From Ramlibacter humi (GTDB taxonomy: Bacteria > Pseudomonadota > Gammaproteobacteria > Burkholderiales > Burkholderiaceae_C), in contig NZ_SMLK01000005.1 of assembly GCF_004681975.1 (NCBI RefSeq), forward strand, positions 238,595 through 302,594: 64,000 nt of DNA. The letters run 5' to 3'. A program made the translations under genes and the position numbers. Below are positions 56,810 through 64,000 of this stretch, piece by piece (the first letter of the stretch is position 1; each line of letters begins with the position of its first letter). The notes beneath the pieces are model-generated. The model saw nothing but the letters and a program-made list of their open reading frames with translations, was not told where the DNA came from and did no database searches.

Positions 56810-57919
56810 TCAGGGATTGATGAGCTGCAGCGACTGGCTGGAGGGCAAGCCGAAGTTGCCCGGAACGAGAAGCTGCCAGCCCGGAATGAAGAACGCGTTG
56901 GTGCCGTCGCCGCCGAGGTACATGCCGACGAAGGTGGCCCCGCCGGGCGCGGCGACCGCGGCGGGAGAGCCGCTGTCGCCCGGCTGCAGGCGGCCGCCCG
57001 TGACCTGGCCGCGCAGCAGCAGCATGTGCGCGACGTCCATCGGCCCCTGCGGCAGCGGGTACGAGATCGGCCGCCACTGTGGGCAGTCCAGGAACTTCAC
57101 CCACAGCCGGATGCGGCGGCCCTGCGCGTCGGCGCGCGGCGCCAGCACCCAGAAACCGTCGGGGATGGCCTGCGGCCCGGTCAGCACGGGATGCTGCGGG
57201 TCCAGGCTCATGCCCCCGAGCAGCCCCGCAGCCGCCGCGCTGGCACCCGGCCCCAGGCGCAGCAGCTGCGCATCGAAACTGGCGAGCGGCTGCGGCACCA
57301 GGTCGCCGCGCGTGGCATCCGTGCGGCCCAGGGCGCTGCCTTCGCCGGCCCACACCGCGCGGTTGGAAGCGATGTCCGGCTGGTCGGCCAGCGAGCGGCT
57401 GAGGACGTGGCGGCAGCTCAGGCCGTGCAGCACGCCCGGCGCCGACGACCTGCGCACCACGGCGGTGAGCGCGCCCCAGACTTCTTCGCCGGGCCGCTTG
57501 CCGGCGACCACCAGCTGGAACGGCGACGGGTTGTCTTCGCCGCCGCCGTGCGCGAACGCATCGCCGAAGTCCGCGGTCTCCTTGACGTCGGTCGGCACAG
57601 CGCACAGCCTGCGCACGCCTTCGACGTCCTCGTACGCGAGAAGGTACGGCGGGATCGCGCGCGCACGGTCCTGCGCGCGCCGCATCGGCTTCTTGCGCGG
57701 CACCTCGAACACCACGCAAGGCACACGCACGAGGCGCCTGGCGCCGGACGCGGTGCGCCTGCTCTTGAAACCGAAGCCCACGCTCAGCACGCCGGCGTAA
57801 GCGGCCTTGAGCTCGTGCGCACGGGTGGCCACCAGCTCGCTCGCCAGCCGGAACTGGCCTTCGCGGCCCAGCGCCGCATACGCGACCCTGGCTTCGCGCG
57901 GGGCCGCGGCGGGCTTCAT
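56810..57919 (-). CDS. trypsin-like serine peptidase domain protein
   Basis: A 369-residue protein not assigned to a named family. A chymotrypsin-type triad can be read: His171 in SCRHVLS, Asp216 in FDAQLL, and Ser316 in QPGDSGSPAAV. There is no signal peptide. The N-terminal 130 residues are of unknown type. It starts inside the stop of the upstream lipoprotein gene (ATGA), so the two are coupled. It could cleave a partner made by the same operon. Confidence 0.65.
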   Translation of the reverse strand: MKPAAAPREARVAYAALGREGQFRLASELVATRAHELKAAYAGVLSVGFGFKSRRTASGARRLVRVPCVVFEVPRKKPMRRAQDRARAIPPYLLAYEDVEGVRRLCAVPTDVKETADFGDAFAHGGGEDNPSPFQLVVAGKRPGEEVWGALTAVVRRSSAPGVLHGLSCRHVLSRSLADQPDIASNRAVWAGEGSALGRTDATRGDLVPQPLASFDAQLLRLGPGASAAAAGLLGGMSLDPQHPVLTGPQAIPDGFWVLAPRADAQGRRIRLWVKFLDCPQWRPISYPLPQGPMDVAHMLLLRGQVTGGRLQPGDSGSPAAVAAPGGATFVGMYLGGDGTNAFFIPGWQLLVPGNFGLPSSQSLQLINP

Positions 57920-59838
57920 TTACCGCCGCAAAGCTGCGCCACTTCGGAGGGCTTGCGCTCGAGCACCAGCTTGAGCTCGGCATCGGTCATCTGGCCTTGC
58001 GCCACCGCTTCACCCTTGGCCTTGCGCCGTTGCCGGTCGAGGTCCAGCGCGTTCGCGCTGCGGATGTCCCAGCGGCCCGACGCCTCGGCGGGCGACAGGC
58101 ACAGGTTGGACTGCACCTGCTGCAGCTGCCCCGGCGTGAGCCTGTCGATCACCGGCCCGCCGCTGATGGCGGGCGAGGCCACGGCCCCGCCTGGCTTCGC
58201 GCCCCCTGCGTTGGGCGGCGCCTTCTTCCTGGCGGGTCCGCCCGCGTTCGGCGCGGCGCCGTCAGGCACCGCGGTGAGGGTGAGCTGGCCGAAGCGGTTG
58301 GCGATGGCCGGCGCCGCCGCCAATTCCTTCGCCACGTCGGCCGCCGAAGGGGCGGTGCCGCTCCGGGTCTTGTAGCGCACCTCGTACGAGCCCGCGGCTT
58401 TGGTCTCCACGCCGACCAGGTCCACCACCGCGCCGCTCGCCATCTTGAAAGGAGTGAGCTTGAGCAGCTCCTCCTTCACCTGCGTGTTGACCGCGGCGGC
58501 ATCGGTGGCGCCGCCGCCCGCCGCACCGGGCCCTTCGACATTCACCGGGATCACCTGCATCTGCGACGCGGCATCGCGCACCACCAGCTGGTAAGTGGCC
58601 GGCCCGGCCACGTCGGCGCCCGCGGTGACCACGATCACGTCCGAGCGCATGAAGGGGCTGGGCGGCTCCACTTTCAGCCCCGGCGTGTTCGACTGCGAGA
58701 ACTGGGCCCGGTAGTCCAGCTTGCCGCCCTTGACCACCACCATCTGCGTGTCGGCCTTCTTGTCCTTGAAGGTCAGCGCGGCGGGCGCGACCGTCATCGT
58801 GGTGTCCACGCCTTCCACCTTGCAGCTGGCCAGGCGGTCGGCCTGCAGCCTTTGCTGCAGGCCCGCCACAACCTTGGACAGCAGGGCCGAGCGGGCGTCC
58901 AGCTGCCCGGCGGCGCCTTGCAGCTGCACCGCCAGCTGCTTCAGGCCGGGCAGCGCGACGCGCCTGCGCGCATCGGCGCCGGGGCCCCCCGCATGCGGCC
59001 CTTCGCCGGCCGCGGACGCCGCGGGCGCCGGCGGCGCCGCCACGCCCGAGAACGCGGCCACGTTCTTCGCCAGGTCGCCGAGGATGGCGGGCACGGCCTG
59101 GATCGCCCCTTCGGTGCCGCGCAGCTCGTCCAGCACGGAAGCATCGATGCGCAGCACCGCGTTGTGCAGCTGTTCACCCGCGCTCGCCTGCTTGTCCCGC
59201 AAGTCGGACGCGGCCGCCGACGCCACCGCGGCGCGCTCCGACGAAGCCTTGGCGGCGGCGAGCGTGTCCTGCACCAGCACCACGTCGGGCGGCGTCGCCG
59301 CGCCGCCGACCGCGAGCAGCTCCGCGGACAAGGCGCCCGACAGCCGGCCGACCTGGTCCATGCCGTCGTCCACCGCCTTGACCTGCGCCTTCAGTTGCGC
59401 GACGAGGTCGTCGTCGCGGACCATGGGCGCGACCGTCTCGTTGGCGCATTCCAGCGCCTTCATCCCCGCGACGTAGATCAGCGAGCGCCGCTTGTCGTTG
59501 TTCATCACGCCCAGCGTGTAGCCGACGCCGCCGATGATGGACACGCCGGCGATGGTGTCGCGGTGCGCCTTGCCCGCGGCCAGCGCGAGCAGCACGCCGC
59601 CCAGCGTGACCAGGCCGTTGCTGGCCGCTCGCTCGGCTTCGCCCAGCTCGATGACCTTGGCGCGGTAAGCCTGGTGGTAGCCGCGCGACAGGGCCAGCGC
59701 GTCGGGCAGCTCCATGCGCTTCCTGCCCGCGGGCTCGGCCGGCGGCGGCTGGACGTACGGGCTGGCGCAGCCGCCCAGCGCCATGCTGGTGGCCAGCAAG
59801 CCGCACAGGACGCGGCCGCGGATCGGAATGCCGTTCAT
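57916..59838 (-). CDS. large lipoprotein with helical region and PG-binding-like C-terminus
   Basis: A 640-residue lipoprotein (LGGC, Cys24). A hydrophobic Gly/Ala segment lies near 80-110. Residues about 140-330 are helical and Ala-rich, like a coiled coil. Beta-rich segments follow. A Pro/Gly-rich linker leads to LTPGQLQQVQSNLCL...WD, which resembles a small peptidoglycan-binding-like helix set. No named family is recognised. It lies in one operon with a lysozyme-like and a protease-like gene. Confidence 0.62.
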   Translation of the reverse strand: MNGIPIRGRVLCGLLATSMALGGCASPYVQPPPAEPAGRKRMELPDALALSRGYHQAYRAKVIELGEAERAASNGLVTLGGVLLALAAGKAHRDTIAGVSIIGGVGYTLGVMNNDKRRSLIYVAGMKALECANETVAPMVRDDDLVAQLKAQVKAVDDGMDQVGRLSGALSAELLAVGGAATPPDVVLVQDTLAAAKASSERAAVASAAASDLRDKQASAGEQLHNAVLRIDASVLDELRGTEGAIQAVPAILGDLAKNVAAFSGVAAPPAPAASAAGEGPHAGGPGADARRRVALPGLKQLAVQLQGAAGQLDARSALLSKVVAGLQQRLQADRLASCKVEGVDTTMTVAPAALTFKDKKADTQMVVVKGGKLDYRAQFSQSNTPGLKVEPPSPFMRSDVIVVTAGADVAGPATYQLVVRDAASQMQVIPVNVEGPGAAGGGATDAAAVNTQVKEELLKLTPFKMASGAVVDLVGVETKAAGSYEVRYKTRSGTAPSAADVAKELAAAPAIANRFGQLTLTAVPDGAAPNAGGPARKKAPPNAGGAKPGGAVASPAISGGPVIDRLTPGQLQQVQSNLCLSPAEASGRWDIRSANALDLDRQRRKAKGEAVAQGQMTDAELKLVLERKPSEVAQLCGGK

Positions 59839-59884
59839 CGGATGCTCCCTTCGCTCGCGTGCCCCTGCGCGGGGCGCAGGTACA

Positions 59885-60502
59885 TCAGGCCTCGACGGCC
59901 TGGCTGAATTCGAGGTACTGCATGACGTGGGTGGCGTAGAGCTCGGCCTTGGGGCCGCTGCCGTTGTAGCGGCGCACGGCATCCCTCAAGTCGCCGTGCG
60001 CGTCGTCGTACTTGCGCTGCAGCTCGGACACCAGCTTGTCCAGGCACGCGTCGAAGTCGTACCAGCGCCGCCCGCGGAAGAACGCCTCGTCTTCCACGAC
60101 GTGCTGCAGGTCGTACTGGAAGAGGCCATAGCCCTTGTAGACCCAGGACGCCGCATCCAGGCCGCGGATGAGGCGGGTGCGATTGGCTTCCTCGATGAGC
60201 ATCTCCGTGAATGCGTCGCCGTAGCGGCTGCGGAAAGCCGCCGTGTTGCGCGGAAACGCGCTGCGCGAGGTGCCGGCCGCGTCGCCGCTGGCGTCGAAGA
60301 CGCAGCGGGCGAGGATGTCGTCGTCGGAGAGGCTGCCCAGGAACTGGAAGACGTGGACGCCGGTTTCCTTGCACGCGATGGCGCAGGCCAGGTCGATGTC
60401 AAACGGCGTGCCTTGGAGCGCGGCCTCGATGGGCTCGCGCCACGTTCCCTTGATCCAGGCGCAGATGCGCTGTGCCGCGGTGCGGCCAATCGGCAGATCC
60501 AT
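59885..60502 (-). CDS. lysozyme/SLT-like protein
   Basis: A 205-residue protein. The pattern DLACAIACKETG (candidate catalytic Glu46), YGLFQYDL (125-132) and RRYNGSGP (178-184) followed by YATHVMQY is the E...YG.FQ...YNG arrangement of GH23/SLT lytic transglycosylases. No signal peptide is present, so it may be exported by a non-Sec route or act in the cytoplasm. The lipoprotein gene follows after 46 bp. Confidence 0.62.
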   Translation of the reverse strand: MDLPIGRTAAQRICAWIKGTWREPIEAALQGTPFDIDLACAIACKETGVHVFQFLGSLSDDDILARCVFDASGDAAGTSRSAFPRNTAAFRSRYGDAFTEMLIEEANRTRLIRGLDAASWVYKGYGLFQYDLQHVVEDEAFFRGRRWYDFDACLDKLVSELQRKYDDAHGDLRDAVRRYNGSGPKAELYATHVMQYLEFSQAVEA

Positions 60503-60572
60503 TGGATCCCTCCCTGCCTTTTTCAGGCTTGTGTGAGGAAGGGTAACGGCGCCTCAGCCGTCTGGCAAGTGC

Positions 60573-61205
60573 TCAGCCGGCGCGAACGCGGCTCACCGCC
60601 GCCGGCGCCTTCGCGGCTTCATCCCACGGTGCGCCGAACCACTCGTGGCCTTCCAGGTACGCGCGCAGCATGGGCAGCGAGTCCACGCCCCAGAACAGCT
60701 TGCCGTCCACCGCGAAGGTGGGCACGCCGAACACGCCCTGTGCGATGGCCTGCCCGGTGGCTGCCTTCAGCTCATCCTTCACTTCCTGCGAGGCCGGGTC
60801 GCGCCGCGGCGCCAGTTGCTGCTGCAACGCCTGCAGGCGCGCGGGATCCGCCGCGTCTTCACCCCCGCGCCACGCGTGGCGGAACAGCGTCTCGCACACG
60901 TAGCGGTTGGGGCCGCACGCCGTGGCCAGGCGCAGCAGGCCCAGCGGGTTGAACGGGTGCGCGGAAGGCATCTGCATCGGCAGGCCCGCGGCCTGCGCCT
61001 GCCACAGCACCTGCCGGTAGGTCCACTCGCGCTTGCCCGGGATTTCCGCCGGCCCCAGCTGGCCGTGGTGCTTGAGCAGCGCCGCGAACAGGATGGGCCG
61101 GTAAGCCACCTCGTAGCTCAGCCCTTCCAGGGCGCGCGGCAGCTGCTCGAACGCCAGGTAGGCGTATGGCGAGATGAAGTCCAGGTGAAAGTCGATGTGC
61201 TTCAT
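60573..61205 (-). CDS. DsbA-family 2-hydroxychromene-2-carboxylate isomerase-like protein
   Basis: A 210-residue thioredoxin-fold protein. The FHLDFISPYAYLA N-terminus (D-x-x-SPYA) replaces the CXXC of DsbA, as in HCCA isomerases and kappa-class GSTs. FGVPTFAVDGKLFWG is the cis-Pro segment. It probably performs a glutathione-dependent isomerisation or conjugation. The start ATG 61205 overlaps the DUF1289 gene by 4 bp. Confidence 0.88.
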   Translation of the reverse strand: MKHIDFHLDFISPYAYLAFEQLPRALEGLSYEVAYRPILFAALLKHHGQLGPAEIPGKREWTYRQVLWQAQAAGLPMQMPSAHPFNPLGLLRLATACGPNRYVCETLFRHAWRGGEDAADPARLQALQQQLAPRRDPASQEVKDELKAATGQAIAQGVFGVPTFAVDGKLFWGVDSLPMLRAYLEGHEWFGAPWDEAAKAPAAVSRVRAG

Positions 61206-61441
61206 GCCTTCTCCTCCACGCCGGCGCGTGCGCCCAGCCGTTGCCACACTTCGCGCTTGCCTTCGTCGGCCATCGAGCCCCATGCCGCCACTTCGTCGAG
61301 GGTGCGCAGGCAGCCCAGGCAGAGGCCGGTGGCGGCGTCGATGCGGCAGACGTTGTTGCACGGCGAAGGCACGGGCGCGCCTTCGGGCAGCTGCGCCACT
61401 TCGCGCAGCTGCCGCCTCACGCGCGTGCTTGCGAAGCTCAA
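61202..61441 (-). CDS. DUF1289 small cysteine-motif protein
   Basis: A 79-residue protein with the DUF1289 pattern PCNNVCRID...GLCLGCLRT, four cysteines that may bind Fe-S or zinc, then the EVAAWGSM segment. It overlaps both neighbours by 4 bp in an operon with the HCCA-isomerase-like gene and ybaK. Function unknown. Confidence 0.88.
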   Translation of the reverse strand: MSFASTRVRRQLREVAQLPEGAPVPSPCNNVCRIDAATGLCLGCLRTLDEVAAWGSMADEGKREVWQRLGARAGVEEKA

Positions 61442-61944
61442 GCCGCGGGCTCCTGCACCACGTCGGCGACGGGCGCGCCGCCGGTCAGCTTCTCCAGGTC
61501 CTGCGGCTTGAGCTGGAACACGCCGTGCGGGTGGCCCGCCGCGGCCCAGATCACGTCGAAGCGGAACAGGTCGCGGTCGATCAGCGTCACCGGCGGCTGC
61601 GCGTGGCCGAGCGGCGACACGCCGCCGATGGAGTAGCCCGTCCTGTCCTTCACGAAATCCGCGTCGGCGCGGCCGGTCTTGCCGACCAGCGCATCGACCT
61701 TCTTCTCGTCGACGCGGCGGTCGCCGCTGGTGACCACCAGCACGGCCACGTTGTCGGACTTGCGGCGGAAGATGATGCTCTTGGCGATCTGCCCGACCTG
61801 GATGCCCAGCGCGTCGGCCGCCTGCTGCGCCGTGCGCGCCGCGTCGTCCAGCATCACCGGCGCATGCGGGTGCCCGTGCTGCTGCAGCAGCCGCGCCACG
61901 CGTTGCACGCCTTCGGGAAGGGAGGTGAGTTCAGCGCCGCACAT
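61438..61944 (-). CDS. YbaK/EbsC aminoacyl-tRNA deacylase
   Basis: A 168-residue YbaK-domain protein that edits mischarged tRNA (Cys-tRNA-Pro type). It has IAKSIIFRR with the catalytic-type lysine, and GYSIGGVSPLGH. It starts 6 bp from the HMG-CoA lyase stop. Start chosen at ATG 61944. Confidence 0.88.
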   Translation of the reverse strand: MCGAELTSLPEGVQRVARLLQQHGHPHAPVMLDDAARTAQQAADALGIQVGQIAKSIIFRRKSDNVAVLVVTSGDRRVDEKKVDALVGKTGRADADFVKDRTGYSIGGVSPLGHAQPPVTLIDRDLFRFDVIWAAAGHPHGVFQLKPQDLEKLTGGAPVADVVQEPAA

Positions 61945-61949
61945 CCGCG

Positions 61950-62858
61950 TCAACCCGCCCGCTTGTTCAGGATGGCCGTCGACGCGCGCGAGTTCGGCTT
62001 GCGCTGCAGGAAGTCGCTGATGTACTTGCCCGCGTCGATCAGCTTGTCGAGGTCGATGCCGGTTTCGATGCCCATGCCGTGCAGCATGTAGACGACGTCC
62101 TCGGTCGCCACGTTGCCGGTCGCGCCCTTGGCGTACGGGCAGCCGCCCAGGCCCGCGGACGACGTGTCGTAGTGGTACACGCCCATCTCCAGGCACGCCA
62201 GCGTGTTGCCCAGCGCCTGGCCGTAGGTGTCGTGGAAGTGGCCGGACACGTGGTCGATGTCGTAGTGCTTCAGCGCCGCTTCCATCGCGGCCTGCACCTT
62301 CTTCGGCGTGCCCACGCCGATGGTGTCGGCCACGCCGACGTGCTGCACGCCGATCTGCTTCATCAGGCGCGCGACCAGCTCCACGCGCTCGGGCGCCACG
62401 TCGCCTTCGTACGGGCAGCCCACCGCGGTGGAGATGGCGCCGCGCACCGCGATGCCCTTCGCCAGCGCGGCCTCGGCCACGGGCGCGAAGCGTTCGATGC
62501 TCTCGGCGATGGAGCAGTTGATGTTCTTCTGGCTGAAAGCCTCGCTGGCGGCGCCGAACACCACGATCTCGTCGGGCCGGCTGGCCACCGCGGCTTCGAA
62601 ACCTTTCATGTTGGGCACCAGCACCGAGTAGCGCACGTCGGGCCGGCGCTGGATGCCCGCCATCACCTCGGCGTTGTCGGCCATCTGCGGCACCCACTTG
62701 GGCGAGACGAAGCTGGTGACTTCGATCTCCTTCAGCCCCGCGTCCTGCAGCCGGTGCACCAGGCCGATCTTGATCTCGGCGGGGACCTGGCCCTTCTCGT
62801 TCTGCAAGCCGTCGCGCGGACCCACGTCCACGATCTTCACTTTGCTGGGCAGCTTCAT
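61950..62858 (-). CDS. hydroxymethylglutaryl-CoA lyase
   Basis: A 302-residue TIM-barrel lyase that cleaves HMG-CoA to acetyl-CoA and acetoacetate in leucine catabolism. The VGPRDGLQNE motif is intact, with metal ligands in SGHFHDTYG and the catalytic-loop cysteine in GLGGCPYAKGATGN. It starts at ATG 62858. Gene order suggests one transcript with ybaK, DUF1289 and the isomerase. Confidence 0.94.
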   Translation of the reverse strand: MKLPSKVKIVDVGPRDGLQNEKGQVPAEIKIGLVHRLQDAGLKEIEVTSFVSPKWVPQMADNAEVMAGIQRRPDVRYSVLVPNMKGFEAAVASRPDEIVVFGAASEAFSQKNINCSIAESIERFAPVAEAALAKGIAVRGAISTAVGCPYEGDVAPERVELVARLMKQIGVQHVGVADTIGVGTPKKVQAAMEAALKHYDIDHVSGHFHDTYGQALGNTLACLEMGVYHYDTSSAGLGGCPYAKGATGNVATEDVVYMLHGMGIETGIDLDKLIDAGKYISDFLQRKPNSRASTAILNKRAG

Positions 62859-62878
62859 GCTGGTTCCTTTGTCTTGCT

Positions 62879-62899
62879 CCCTCTCCCTCTGGGAGAGGG
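62879..62899. repeat. CCCTCTCCC/GGGAGAGGG dispersed hairpin
   Basis: A perfect 9-bp inverted repeat with a 3-nt loop, followed by CTGGGGTGAGGG to 62911. I recall this as a common dispersed proteobacterial intergenic repeat. It lies between ghrA and the HMG-CoA lyase gene and would form an mRNA hairpin. Confidence 0.7.
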
Positions 62900-62922
62900 C
62901 TGGGGTGAGGGCGCCCCGTTGA

Positions 62923-63843
62923 TCAATAACCTCTCTGCCTATCCACGACCCCCGCCACCTTCCCACCCCGCCCCATCGCCCGGATCTTCCCCGCGATCTG
63001 CGCGATGCTGTCGTCGCGCAGCGTGCGGGCCGAGGTGTGCGGCGTCAGCGTGATTTTCGGATGCTTCCAGAAGGGATGCTCCGCGGAGGGTGGTTCCTGC
63101 CGCAGCACGTCGATGGTGGCGCCGGCGAGATGGCCGCTGCCCAGCAGCGTCAGCAGGTCTTCTTCCACCAGGTGGCCGCCGCGCGCCACGTTGATGAGGT
63201 AGCCGCCGGGCTGCAGTTTTCCCAGCGTGCGCGCGTTCAGGATGTCCTGCGTGTCCGGCGTCAGCGGCAGCAGGCACACCAGGATGCGCGAGGCGGCGAG
63301 AAATTCATCCAGCCCTTTCTCGCCCGAGAAGCAGCGCACGCCGGGCACGTCCTTGGCCGAGCGGCTCCAGCCGTTCACCGGGAACTCGAACGTGCGCAGC
63401 GCCTGCGCCACGCGCGTGCCCAGCACGCCCAGGCCCATCACGCCGACCGGGTAGTCGGCGCGCTCGCGCGGCTTGCGGTACGACCACTTGCCCTCGGCGA
63501 TGTCCTGCTCGTAAGCATCCAGCTCGCGGAAATGGCGGCTGGCGGCGTGGCACACGTACTCGGCCATCTGCACCGACATGCCGGCGTCGTCCAGGCGCAC
63601 CAGTTGCGTCCGCGGCGAAAGCTTCAGCTTCATCAGCGCATCGACACCCGCGCCGATGTTGAAGATGGCGCGCAGGTTCGGTTGCGTGTCGAGCAGGTCC
63701 TGCGGCGGCGACCAGACGACGGCGTAGTCGGCCGGCGGGGAGTTGGGTTCCCACGGCGCCACTTCCGCTTCCGGCAGGGCGGCCTTCAGGCCGTCGACCC
63801 AAGGCGCGGGTTTGGTGGCGGTGGCGTAGAAGAGGATGCGCAT
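62923..63843 (-). CDS. ghrA: glyoxylate/hydroxypyruvate reductase A
   Basis: A 306-residue D-2-hydroxyacid dehydrogenase. The NAD(P)-binding GVMGLGVLGTRVA and the catalytic Arg (NVARGGHL), Glu and His (LTPHTSA) are visible, with the GhrA-type short N-terminus (MRILFYATA). It reduces glyoxylate or hydroxypyruvate using NADPH. Start ATG 63843. Confidence 0.92.
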   Translation of the reverse strand: MRILFYATATKPAPWVDGLKAALPEAEVAPWEPNSPPADYAVVWSPPQDLLDTQPNLRAIFNIGAGVDALMKLKLSPRTQLVRLDDAGMSVQMAEYVCHAASRHFRELDAYEQDIAEGKWSYRKPRERADYPVGVMGLGVLGTRVAQALRTFEFPVNGWSRSAKDVPGVRCFSGEKGLDEFLAASRILVCLLPLTPDTQDILNARTLGKLQPGGYLINVARGGHLVEEDLLTLLGSGHLAGATIDVLRQEPPSAEHPFWKHPKITLTPHTSARTLRDDSIAQIAGKIRAMGRGGKVAGVVDRQRGY

Positions 63844-63876
63844 CCGGCGAATTTTCCTCCAGAGGGCGTCGTCCCC

Positions 63877-63940
63877 GCGAAGGCGGGGACCCATGGCTTC
63901 CGTGTTTGCGTCAGTGGAAGCCATGGATTCCCGCCTTCGC
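63877..63940. repeat. long imperfect inverted repeat (dispersed REP-like element)
   Basis: Arms GCGAAGGCGGGGACCCATGG... (63877-63901) and the reverse complement at 63916-63940 match at 23 of 25 bases around a 14-nt loop. The left arm overlaps a smaller hairpin GTCCCCGC-GAAG-GCGGGGAC at 63871-63890. It belongs to a repeat type I recall from many beta- and alphaproteobacteria. Confidence 0.75.
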
Positions 63941-64000
63941 GCACTGCTGTCCGGGATCGCCGTCATAGCAAGGAGCCCTGAACGCAGGCGATGTGCTCGC

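Overview
The window is a GC-rich (about 70%) chromosomal segment from a betaproteobacterium. Gene content and order point to Burkholderiales, most likely a Comamonadaceae relative of Ramlibacter or Variovorax. The evidence is an SAH riboswitch in front of ahcY, rplM-rpsI followed by a DUF6776 protein, bactofilin and erpA, a Bug-family solute-binding protein, a midA/pteridine-reductase/folB cluster beside ttcA, and a double-length UvrA. The genus is inferred from gene content alone.

Layout. 1-5232 carries the 3' end of dapA, cca, a ROK kinase, a DUF2905 protein, midA, a FolM-like reductase and folB. 5240-9170 is a 3.93-kb insertion of visibly lower GC with 24-bp imperfect terminal inverted repeats, extra copies of the terminal motif inside each end, and a perfect 5-bp target duplication (GTCAC). 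It carries four exported or membrane genes and no recognisable transposase. 9172-16769 holds a repeat lipoprotein, a ParS/MbcA-RES toxin-antitoxin pair, an MFS carrier, ttcA, a DUF4136 lipoprotein, a histidine phosphatase and a DSD1-type PLP enzyme. 16819-26393 holds a sterol-desaturase/YhhN fusion, ruvAB, phoH-ybeY, dtd, a cation diffusion facilitator, a two-component system, and a secreted GlcG-like protein coupled to an ankyrin protein.

26419-41797 is mostly housekeeping: tyrS, an M23 peptidase, anmK, erpA, bactofilin, DUF6776, rpsI, rplM, rlmJ, rlpA-metF-tlyA, ahcY, an ATP-dependent DNA ligase facing a LigD-type primase-polymerase, and prfC. 41848-48714 holds an S41 peptidase, a HAD phosphatase, two solute-binding proteins, a PuuD-type amidotransferase, a histone-deacetylase-fold enzyme and an FkbM methyltransferase. 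48791-54604 is one 1,937-residue UvrA made of two complete UvrA halves, with mobile palindromic repeats read in frame at two places. 54731-63843 holds a small membrane protein, an MHS transporter, a three-gene cluster (lysozyme-like protein, large lipoprotein, trypsin-like peptidase), an HCCA-isomerase-like protein, DUF1289, YbaK, HMG-CoA lyase and ghrA.

How genes work together. Methyl-cycle genes lie close together (metF, then ahcY under a SAH riboswitch). Folate/pterin genes form a cluster (the FolM-like reductase and folB). Translation genes (cca, ttcA, tyrS, dtd, ybeY, rlmJ, tlyA, prfC, rpsI, rplM) are scattered through the backbone. The most unusual items are the 5240-9170 element and its cargo, the fused UvrA with in-frame palindromes, the sterol-desaturase/lysoplasmalogenase fusion, and the 56810-60502 cluster. 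No tRNA, rRNA or CRISPR array was recognised.
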